A stretch of 64,000 nt of DNA, taken from NCBI GenBank assembly GCA_963667855.2, contig CAXXKI010000012.1:62001-126000 (forward strand). The letters are read 5' to 3'. How positions within the stretch are numbered: the stretch's first letter is position 1; each line of letters opens with the position of its first letter. Below the pieces are notes generated by a model. That model made no database searches. It saw nothing but the letters and a program-made list of their open reading frames with translations, and was not told the origin of the DNA. Both the position numbers and the translations under genes were made by a program. Positions 8,297 through 15,835 of this stretch are shown piece by piece. Source of the DNA: G963667855 sp963667855 (GTDB lineage: Bacteria > Planctomycetota > Phycisphaerae > UBA1845).

Positions 8297-11200
8297 ATGG
8301 GCGTCGGACGTTCATCTGCGGCCTTGATCGCCGCGGGGATATTGTGTTCGACTGCTATTGGGCAAGTAGATTCACCAAGTGTAGCCTCGGTGCCGCAGCC
8401 AACGGCGGGTTGGCTTGTTAACGGTAGCCTCGCAGCTCTAGATGATGGCCACCCGGAGGTGCGTAGTCTGGCAATTCTGTCGCTCTGGTGGTTGGCGGAG
8501 ATACCGCCCGAATTGGTGAAGGCGCACGCGGACGAGATTGTCGCGATGCTCGGCGCGGAAGACGAGAATACCAGATGGGCCGCCGCTAAGATCCTGGATC
8601 ATTCGCCGGAAGCGGTGAGGGCGCAGGCGGACAGGCTCGTCGCGATGTTCGAAGACAATTCGCGGGATATTCGCCGACTTGCCGCCTGCGTCTTGCGTGA
8701 CTCACCGGAAGCGGTAAAGGCGCAGGCTAACAGGCTTGTCGCAATGCTTGAAGACGACTCGAATGACGTCCGTGAAGCTGCCGTCATAGCCTTAGCTGGT
8801 TCGCCGGAACTGCTGAAGGCGCAAGCTGACAAGATTATCACGATGTTTCGGGAAAGCTCGTTCCCTTTCTCATCACCAGCTTACCATGTCTTGTGTTTTT
8901 ATCCGGACACGGTGGCGGAACGTGCGGACGACGTAGTTGGGTTGCTGGAAGATGATTCGTCCAAGGCACGCGCGGCGGCCAGACTCATATTTCATGCTAG
9001 GCCGGAACTGGTGCAAGCGTACGCGGACAGGCTCGTCGCGATGCTCGGCAGCGAGGACTCAAGTATCCGTTCGAATGCCGCCTGCGTCTTGCATGGCTCG
9101 TCCGAAGCGGTGAGGGAACACGCGGACAGGCTCGTTGCGATGCTTGAAGATGACTCGGGGAATGTTCGCCAGGCTGCCGCCGACGTCTTGCGTGGCTCGC
9201 CGGAAGCGGTGAAGGCACATGCGGACAGGCTCGTCGCGATGCTCGGCAACGAGGATTCAGGAATCCGTGCAGCTGCCGTCGAGGCCTTAGGTGGTTGGCC
9301 GGAAGCGGTTAGCTCGCACGCGGACAGGTTCGTCGCGATGCTTGAAGATGACTCGGGGAATGTCCGCCACGCTGCCGTTGTGGCCTTAGCAGGCTCGCCG
9401 GAAGCGGTGAAGGCGCACGCGGACAGGATTGTCGCAATGCTCGACGACAGGGACCGAGATACGCGTGCGGCCGTACTCAGAACCCTAGTTGGCTCGCCGG
9501 AGGCGCTGATGGCGAACGCGGACAGGATCGTCGCGATGTTCGGCGATAATGAGGTATATTTCTCATGCTACAGCGTTAAGCATGCCTTTGCTGATTCGCC
9601 AGAAGTGGTGAAGGAGTACGCAGACAAATTGGTCGCGATGCTCGATAATCGAGACGACACCATCCGAGAGTGCGCGTGCTCGGCTCTGGCGGCTTCGCCA
9701 GACGCGGTGAGGGAATACGCGGACAGGCTCGTCGCGATGCTCGATGACGACGAGTTTAACGTCCGTGAAGCTGCCATCGAGGCCTTAGCTGGTTCGCCAG
9801 ATGCGGTGAGGGCACACGCGGACAGGCTCGTCGCGATGCTCGATGACGACCAGTTTAACGTCCGTGAAGCTGCCATCAAGGCCTTAGCTGGCTCGCCAGA
9901 TGCGGTGAGGGTGCAGGCGGACAGGCTCGTCGCGATGCTCGGCAACGAGGACCCAGATACGCGTACGGCTGCATTAGAAGTCTTTGGTGGTTGGCCGGAA
10001 GCGGTGAAGGCGCATGCGGATACAATCGTCGCGATGCTACGTGATGTAGATCCCGGCATCCGCGAAGTCGTTTGCATGACTCTTGCAACGTCTCCGGAAC
10101 TAGTGACGGCCTACGTAGATGAGATCGTAGCAATGCTCGCCGATGAAGACAACTCGGTCCGCGAGGCCGCTATTCGGGCACTACGCGAAGCTCATACCGG
10201 CCCGACGTACCGTTTGGTCCTCGTGACACTCAACACTCTCGGTGGCCGGCTCGGGAAGCCGGAGCTATATCACCATCGATTCGCTGCACACGTGATCGGC
10301 GGTGGTGAAGATGCTACAGAGCGGCTCCTCCAGCGCGTCGGGAAGCCAAATCAGACAGCAATACCGAATTGGGAGGACGAAGATGGCGCAACTGTGTATC
10401 GGATCGCTCGCGATGCCTGGAACGAGGCGACCCAGCTTGGCCTAGACTCTCTTCGCCGTGAGCTTGCTTCGCTTATAGCCGATGTCGCAATGCGGACCGA
10501 CGGGTGGCAGGAAGCGAATGTCATAGAGCTGGCGCAATTGGCGGAACAGTTCCGCGAGGCGCCGTCCGGCCCCGGAGGCGGGCCGTTTTTACAATCGGCC
10601 GCGTCGCTCGAATCCGTACTGGATCGAGTCAGGTGGTGGAAGGCCGTCCGCATTAGTTTCGCGGTTTGGCTTGGGCACGTTATCTTCTGGGGCGTCTTGC
10701 TGACACTCTACCCGTGGGACAACCCAATCTCCCGATCGGTTCAAGCAACGTTCTTCTGGAACTCCACCGTCCGCAGAACGTTCGGTCTGGGGTACGTCAA
10801 CTTCGTGTTGGTGCAATGGCCCTTTCGCAACATTCTTCTTGCGCCGTTCAAACGGCACCTTCGGCAGGAGACCGGAATCGCAGATGCGGAGTACGCACGC
10901 GCCGCGGGCGAGTATTTCGCTAAATCCGTCGTTGTGGACGCCGTAGGGAATACCATGCCGCTCGTCGAAGCCGCAGCTCCACCCCAAAAGGGCTTGACCG
11001 TAATCCGAGGCGATTCTGGGCTCGGTAAATCGATGTACGTGCGCCACGCGGTAAGGAAGTCCAAGAGGCTGTGCGTGTACGTCGCTGCGAGCCAATGCCG
11101 CACCGAGCCTGACGATTCGGCGAGAACTAGCGGCGTGGTTACCGCCATCCTACAGCGACTCCATGGCCTACCCGAGGACGCGTTGTTCCTTCAAAATTTG

Positions 11201-12145
11201 CTGCATGTCGGGGCACTGGACGTCTACATCGACGGTGTCAACGAGGTCGGCGAGAATGTGCGGTTGCAGATTGCGACGTTTGTCGACCGATACCCCCACA
11301 CACCGGTAGTCCTGACGATGCAGAGGATGGCGTGGGATCCGCCGAGCAGCAGGCTGCTTGAGCTACAGCCGCTGAGTCGGATTGATTCAATTGAGTTTCT
11401 CCAAACGCGGGAAAGCTCGCTGCCTAGCGATGCCCCGCTCGCCGGCGATCCTTTCCGCGAGAAGTGCGAGACCTATCTCGACGAGCAGTACCGACAGCTG
11501 GATGCTATCGAGGACGAGGACGAACAAGTTGGCTGTCTAGCTATTCTATCCAACCCGATGGACCTGAGCACGATCGCCCAATTGTTGGCGTGTCGACGCG
11601 AGCCATCCATACTCAGACTGCCGCAAGAACAGTACCAGCTGATGGCGCAGAGATTTGAGCAGGACCATAGGCGCCCGTTTCCGCTCGAGTTGTTCTCCCG
11701 CAGGGTGCTTGAAAACGATCTTGAAAGCGAGGGCCGTCGAAGGCCGCTTCCAGCTGATGATTTCATAGAGGAGGTCCAGTGCCTGGAAAACCATAAGATG
11801 GCATACAGGCGCGATCATAAGGATCGAGAGGATACTGACGTTCGCGAATGGTGGTTCCGGCACGAGAAGATCCGCGATTTCTTCCTGATTCCAGCGTTCA
11901 GGAAGCTTCCAACCAGTGATCAACTGTCGTACGTAGACGATCCGCGATTCCGTGGAGTGTACTCTCTCTTGGCCCTGGAGTTGCCGGTGGAGGACGCTGA
12001 GTATCTAGGTAACCTCCTAGTGAACTACGCAGCCCGCACACAGGATTCGACGGTCTTCGCCCGCTATATCCAGCTGCTTAATGCCCGAAAGGCGCAAGAG
12101 ACACGGGGTACAAAGCAGCAAGCGGAGGGGGGCCGAACATCGTAA
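8297..12145 (+). CDS. Membrane HEAT-repeat protein with C-terminal STAND/NACHT-like NTPase
   Basis: I place the start at ATG 8297 (1282 residues) because AGGAGG at 8282-8287 lies 9 bases upstream and the protein then opens with a signal-like helix (residues ~1-23, S-A-A-L-I-A-A-G-I-L-C). ATG 8291 and an upstream ATG at 8105 are possible but worse. Residues ~35-640 are about 17 HEAT repeats of 35 residues with core S-P-E-A-V-K-A-H-A-D-R-L-V-A-M-L. A hydrophobic helix lies at ~787-806. The C-terminal domain has Walker A G-D-S-G-L-G-K-S (~905-912) and Walker B L-D-V-Y-I-D-G-V-N-E, as in NACHT/STAND proteins. If the signal helix is real, the HEAT array faces the periplasm and the NTPase the cytoplasm. 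The gene looks GC-richer than its neighbours, suggesting transfer. Candidate partner: the peptidase at 6878. Function unproven. Confidence 0.75.
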   Translation: MGVGRSSAALIAAGILCSTAIGQVDSPSVASVPQPTAGWLVNGSLAALDDGHPEVRSLAILSLWWLAEIPPELVKAHADEIVAMLGAEDENTRWAAAKILDHSPEAVRAQADRLVAMFEDNSRDIRRLAACVLRDSPEAVKAQANRLVAMLEDDSNDVREAAVIALAGSPELLKAQADKIITMFRESSFPFSSPAYHVLCFYPDTVAERADDVVGLLEDDSSKARAAARLIFHARPELVQAYADRLVAMLGSEDSSIRSNAACVLHGSSEAVREHADRLVAMLEDDSGNVRQAAADVLRGSPEAVKAHADRLVAMLGNEDSGIRAAAVEALGGWPEAVSSHADRFVAMLEDDSGNVRHAAVVALAGSPEAVKAHADRIVAMLDDRDRDTRAAVLRTLVGSPEALMANADRIVAMFGDNEVYFSCYSVKHAFADSPEVVKEYADKLVAMLDNRDDTIRECACSALAASPDAVREYADRLVAMLDDDEFNVREAAIEALAGSPDAVRAHADRLVAMLDDDQFNVREAAIKALAGSPDAVRVQADRLVAMLGNEDPDTRTAALEVFGGWPEAVKAHADTIVAMLRDVDPGIREVVCMTLATSPELVTAYVDEIVAMLADEDNSVREAAIRALREAHTGPTYRLVLVTLNTLGGRLGKPELYHHRFAAHVIGGGEDATERLLQRVGKPNQTAIPNWEDEDGATVYRIARDAWNEATQLGLDSLRRELASLIADVAMRTDGWQEANVIELAQLAEQFREAPSGPGGGPFLQSAASLESVLDRVRWWKAVRISFAVWLGHVIFWGVLLTLYPWDNPISRSVQATFFWNSTVRRTFGLGYVNFVLVQWPFRNILLAPFKRHLRQETGIADAEYARAAGEYFAKSVVVDAVGNTMPLVEAAAPPQKGLTVIRGDSGLGKSMYVRHAVRKSKRLCVYVAASQCRTEPDDSARTSGVVTAILQRLHGLPEDALFLQNLLHVGALDVYIDGVNEVGENVRLQIATFVDRYPHTPVVLTMQRMAWDPPSSRLLELQPLSRIDSIEFLQTRESSLPSDAPLAGDPFREKCETYLDEQYRQLDAIEDEDEQVGCLAILSNPMDLSTIAQLLACRREPSILRLPQEQYQLMAQRFEQDHRRPFPLELFSRRVLENDLESEGRRRPLPADDFIEEVQCLENHKMAYRRDHKDREDTDVREWWFRHEKIRDFFLIPAFRKLPTSDQLSYVDDPRFRGVYSLLALELPVEDAEYLGNLLVNYAARTQDSTVFARYIQLLNARKAQETRGTKQQAEGGRTS
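9715..9930 (+). repeat. Near-identical HEAT units
   Basis: Two consecutive ~105-bp units (starting near 9715 and 9820) are almost identical in DNA, differing mainly at GAG/CAG and ATCGAG/ATCAAG positions. The 20-mer GGACAGGCTCGTCGCGATGC, or close variants, recurs throughout 9020-9940. This indicates recent unit expansion. Confidence 0.75.
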
Positions 12146-12294
12146 GTTCAACAGAAACGTCCGATCATGAGAATTATGGTGTACGGTTTTCCAGAGTAAC
12201 ATATGGGAAATATTCTCAGGCTGGACCGAAATCTTTTGGGGCGGGTAATTGGCAAACCTATCCCCGTTTGAGTTGCAGTCATTGCGCTGTGTTG

Positions 12295-13755
12295 TCAATC
12301 ATCCTCGTTTTCGTCAGTATAGGCAATATGCCTATCGTGTTCCCAGTTCATCAACTCCATGAAGTCGACCCAAGTGGTGGGGGAGGATGCTCGGCGAATA
12401 GGGTCTCCCCCAAGATCTCCGATTATTGGCCCATCACCGACCTCAGTTCTGTTATGGTATTCGTAGAGTAGTCGCTCATAGACCGCTTCCTCCATTAGGC
12501 CGAAATATCCTACATAGTCAATGGGCGGAAAGTAAAGTGGATTATTACAATGGACGATGCTATGGAGGTTTGGATACCCGATTTCATATTCACCCATAAC
12601 GTCAACCCGAGTTTTGAGCTCCTTAAAAAGGTGTGTCATTCGATTTCCACTTGCAGCGGCAATATCGGCCACGGAAACTCGCTTGGTTAATTTTGCATAT
12701 TCTTCGTCTGCTTCGTTATTTAATCCGTTCTCTTTGAGCTGTTCAACAGTCTGCTTTGTCGTCTCTTCGTCCACTCCGTTTTCCCAATCAAGAAGATCAA
12801 TATCCCAGCAGGACCAAATCCGTTTCTTCACTTCGCATCGCATCTTGTGGAGTCCTCCGTTTTCTTCGTTAGTCAGGATAGCTTCCAACTGCGAACGTTT
12901 CAGAGTGCCACGGATTGGGTTATGAGCTGCAATGAGAAAACTGTATGGGTATGGAAAGGTGTTCTCGAGTGGCGAGACAGCGTAAGCTACAAAACCGGAA
13001 TAACCGAGGCGCGACGCTGTGCCCACGATGAAATCTACGATGGTTCGCGGATCGGATGGCTCAGTTGAGAGCTGAATACTGAGTGTGTCAAAACAATCCC
13101 AGGCAAACTGGGAGGAAGCGAGTGCTTCATCCAAACCCGGTGCTAGATCAATGAGTTCCAGGTCGATATTGGCGATTGCCTGCTTGTCGTCACTTAGAGT
13201 GATCGCTGCTTGGAGCGGAAGTACGGCACGGCCAGCGAAGAAAACTTGATGTGCAAAGGCTGCCTGTACGGGATTCGACCACTTTGTGGAAACGGGTACC
13301 CACACTTGGTCGGTTGGGTTCATTCCCCAGAATCGTTGCTGCAAGCCGAGCGAATACGCGCTTAATTCGCCGGTGGCTTGCCGTTCAGTCGATACGTCTT
13401 TTTTAATCTCTAGAATGAAGAATGTGCCCGACTCAGGTGCTAATGCCAAGATATCCGCTGACGCCGGGCGGCCTGGCCCGGTATGTGTAAGCAGCGGGAA
13501 TTCGGTTCCAAGAAGTTGTAAGTCGTATAGCTCTGCAAAACCTTTCAGGTTTCGTTTAGCGAGGATTCGTTTGAGCAAGTCCAGTGCCGTGGGGCCACCG
13601 TCTTCAGATGAAATGTTGAAGAACGCCTGTTCGGCCGCCTTGAGTTTGTTGCTGAACACGTCGGCGTTTTTGATCATCTCGCGAAGTTGTGGTAATCGTT
13701 CTGCGAGATAGTCGCGGATTACGCTTTCTTTCATTTCACTAGGTAATTTGCTCAT
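12295..13755 (-). CDS. PD-(D/E)XK nuclease-fold protein
   Basis: A 486-residue protein with a visible PD-(D/E)XK signature: Asp101 in S-A-D-I-L-A-L-A, then Glu116-I-Lys118 in F-F-I-L-E-I-K-K-D, followed by a helix with Q-A-T-G-E-L. This is the arrangement of restriction-endonuclease-like nucleases that cut or bind DNA. The rest (residues ~140-486) is not assigned; ~360-400 has an S-V-A-D-I-A-A-A-S-G-N-R stretch that could be a helix-turn-helix. No signal peptide. A weak AAGGAAAA site precedes ATG 13755. It is divergent from the CARF activator at 14264, and its neighbours suggest a defence role, but no methylase or helicase partner is adjacent. The family is unnamed to me. Confidence 0.7.
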   Translation of the reverse strand: MSKLPSEMKESVIRDYLAERLPQLREMIKNADVFSNKLKAAEQAFFNISSEDGGPTALDLLKRILAKRNLKGFAELYDLQLLGTEFPLLTHTGPGRPASADILALAPESGTFFILEIKKDVSTERQATGELSAYSLGLQQRFWGMNPTDQVWVPVSTKWSNPVQAAFAHQVFFAGRAVLPLQAAITLSDDKQAIANIDLELIDLAPGLDEALASSQFAWDCFDTLSIQLSTEPSDPRTIVDFIVGTASRLGYSGFVAYAVSPLENTFPYPYSFLIAAHNPIRGTLKRSQLEAILTNEENGGLHKMRCEVKKRIWSCWDIDLLDWENGVDEETTKQTVEQLKENGLNNEADEEYAKLTKRVSVADIAAASGNRMTHLFKELKTRVDVMGEYEIGYPNLHSIVHCNNPLYFPPIDYVGYFGLMEEAVYERLLYEYHNRTEVGDGPIIGDLGGDPIRRASSPTTWVDFMELMNWEHDRHIAYTDENEDD

Positions 13756-14263
13756 TGAACTCGATTTTCCTTTAGTGCTGTAACAAGTCGCATACCGTAA
13801 AGCAGCGAGCAGAGGGGGCCAAAATTCGATCTCTAGAGATTTCTCTCCCTGATTAAGCTGCTTTTTTATGATACCGCTATAATAGAACGCTAAGCCACTC
13901 TTGATAAGCGATTATACCAATATAACCCTCTATGGCACTATTGACATGTTTTTATCTAATACTCAATTTGATCGAAACATCGAATCCATCGGTAACGTCC
14001 GATCATGGGCCTTATGTCGCACTGGGCGTAACGCGGTAGAAGTTACTATACAGACCGTTTCTAGTAATTCGTTGCTGGGCTAGCAGTCTAATGGTTGCGA
14101 AAGTTTCTTAGTCGCTATGATGTCTTCGCGGACTTTGGTGAGCGACCACCGTTTTTACGGCGGGTATTTCGAGGAGGAGTTGTCCGACTCTGAGCTGTAC
14201 TAAGTCCATTATCTGTTTTCAAAAATATTTGACTATAATTGTATTTTTCTTGAAAATGAGAAT
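13756..14263. other. Divergent intergenic region
   Basis: About 500 bp between the nuclease-fold gene and the CARF activator. It contains one copy (13997-14021) of the short intergenic motif ACGTCCGATCATGGGCCTTA, also seen near 6761 and 12158. I found no GG-N10-GC sigma-54 element here, so the activator gene seems to use another promoter. Confidence 0.5.
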
Positions 14264-15799
14264 ATGACTGCGTTAATCGCTTGGGTTGGGAAAACGGATC
14301 AGCTTGCGGCCCAGGGTGAGATACCTGGTAAAGGCCCTATTGCCGGTTTGCTTACAGCATGCAACGAGTGTTTTGACATCGTTTGGCTGCTAGGGGCTGG
14401 ATACTCTAAACCTGATTTAGAAAAATATCAGAGGTGGCTTCGAAAACAATCGCCGCAACAAACGGTGAGTCTTCATGTGACTCCTATCAAATCTGAACAC
14501 GTTACTGATTATGCTAGGCTACTAGCGGCTGCCGTGGAAGGGATTGAGGCTCTACGTCAACAACACCGAGACATCGACTTGGCGTACCATCTAAGCCCTG
14601 GAACTCCCGCGATGATTGTCATAAACGTTCTTCTTTCCCAGACGCGGTTCCCAGGGCAAACCTATCAGTCATATTTTGATCCAGAAACGCGCCGACAAAG
14701 TGGCGAAGAGGTTAGGATAACACCATTGTGGCTGTCTGTATTGCCAAATGTTCTAACTGCCGAATTACGTGCAGCCCAACTTCCGGCTCGCTCATCTTTT
14801 ATTACGCATAATGAAGATTTTAGAAAGATTGTGCGTCGTGTGGAGTTGACTGCATCAGAAACCAACGCTCCACTTCTAATCATTGGCGAAACTGGTACAG
14901 GGAAAGAGGGTTTAGCACGGATTGCCCACGAATCATCTGGTGTTAAGGGCGAATTTGTGCCACTCAACTGCGGTGCTATACCAAACGATTTATTTGAGAG
15001 CACACTTTTTGGGCATAAGAAGGGAGCATTCACTGGTGCGGTTACGGAAAACCAAGGTAAGTGTATTCAAGCCGCGAACGGTACACTATTTCTCGACGAA
15101 GTAAGTGAATTGCGACCTGATCACCAAGTTAAACTTCTTCGGGCGTTGCAGAGTAATCGAGGGAAGTTCGAGATTATTCCAGTTGGTGGGGTGAAGGCTA
15201 GGCGAGTTAGTTTTCGTCTGGTGGCGGCGTGCAATCGTGACTTGAAACAAATGGTCTGGTCGGAAGATTTCCGGCAAGATTTCTATTATCGTATCTCTAC
15301 AGTCGAGATACGTGTTCCACCATTACGCGAGCGGCCGGAAGATGTCATGGCGTTTGTTGAATGCGGTCTTGTACCATTATTAGACGAGATTTTTGGAGAA
15401 TCGCGGAGGCGAGCACCACGTCGCTTTACTGAGGAAGCTCTTCATGCATTGGCATACGAATGTGATTGGTCCGGGAACTATCGCTCACTCCAGCGTGTGT
15501 TGATTCGTATTCACCTTGACATGAGTGATGAACCGGTTAGTAAAGAAGAGGTTCTCTCACACACTCGCGAATTTGTTACGGGGAAATCCCGCGAAAGCTT
15601 TTTTGAGGATATTCCTCTGTCCGATTATTCAGCAACACTCATGGAGATACGCAGAAGTTTTCTGAAACGAGCATACGTTAAGGCAGGTTTTAACAAGGAA
15701 GCAGCAGCGGCGTTACTAGGACTTAAGACAGGGCAAACCTTCAGTGACACGGCTAAGCGAATAGGCCTGACACTAGAACGCCCAAAGAAAAGACGGTAG
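14264..15799 (+). CDS. RtcR-like CARF/sigma-54-dependent transcriptional activator
   Basis: 511 residues, close to the ~530 of Escherichia coli RtcR and with the same layout. Residues 1-~175 form a CARF-type Rossmann domain; its ligand-loop signature is L-S-P-G-T-P-A-M (~110-117). Residues ~185-420 are the AAA+ domain of sigma-54 activators: Walker A G-E-T-G-T-G-K-E (208-215), the sigma-54 contact loop G-A-F-T-G-A (254-259, intact) and Walker B G-T-L-F-L-D-E-V. The C-terminus (~460-511) can form a Fis-like helix-turn-helix. RtcR activates RNA-repair genes when its CARF domain senses RNA damage; other CARF proteins bind cyclic oligonucleotides. No rtcA or rtcB is nearby. Instead the convergent operon 19030-15836 has a sigma-54 promoter, making it the likely target. 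Confidence 0.9.
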   Translation: MTALIAWVGKTDQLAAQGEIPGKGPIAGLLTACNECFDIVWLLGAGYSKPDLEKYQRWLRKQSPQQTVSLHVTPIKSEHVTDYARLLAAAVEGIEALRQQHRDIDLAYHLSPGTPAMIVINVLLSQTRFPGQTYQSYFDPETRRQSGEEVRITPLWLSVLPNVLTAELRAAQLPARSSFITHNEDFRKIVRRVELTASETNAPLLIIGETGTGKEGLARIAHESSGVKGEFVPLNCGAIPNDLFESTLFGHKKGAFTGAVTENQGKCIQAANGTLFLDEVSELRPDHQVKLLRALQSNRGKFEIIPVGGVKARRVSFRLVAACNRDLKQMVWSEDFRQDFYYRISTVEIRVPPLRERPEDVMAFVECGLVPLLDEIFGESRRRAPRRFTEEALHALAYECDWSGNYRSLQRVLIRIHLDMSDEPVSKEEVLSHTREFVTGKSRESFFEDIPLSDYSATLMEIRRSFLKRAYVKAGFNKEAAAALLGLKTGQTFSDTAKRIGLTLERPKKRR

Positions 15800-15835
15800 A
15801 GTAGATTGATCAACTGCGAATAGCAATGGATGTTA

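Noticed and set aside
8028..8327. 99-codon plus frame before the HEAT-STAND gene
   Set aside because: It overlaps the real start and signal helix of the HEAT gene and has no family features.
13756..14263. Sigma-54 promoter for the CARF activator itself
   Set aside because: A TGGCAC occurs near 13932, but no GC lies ten bases after the GG, so the spacing fails.
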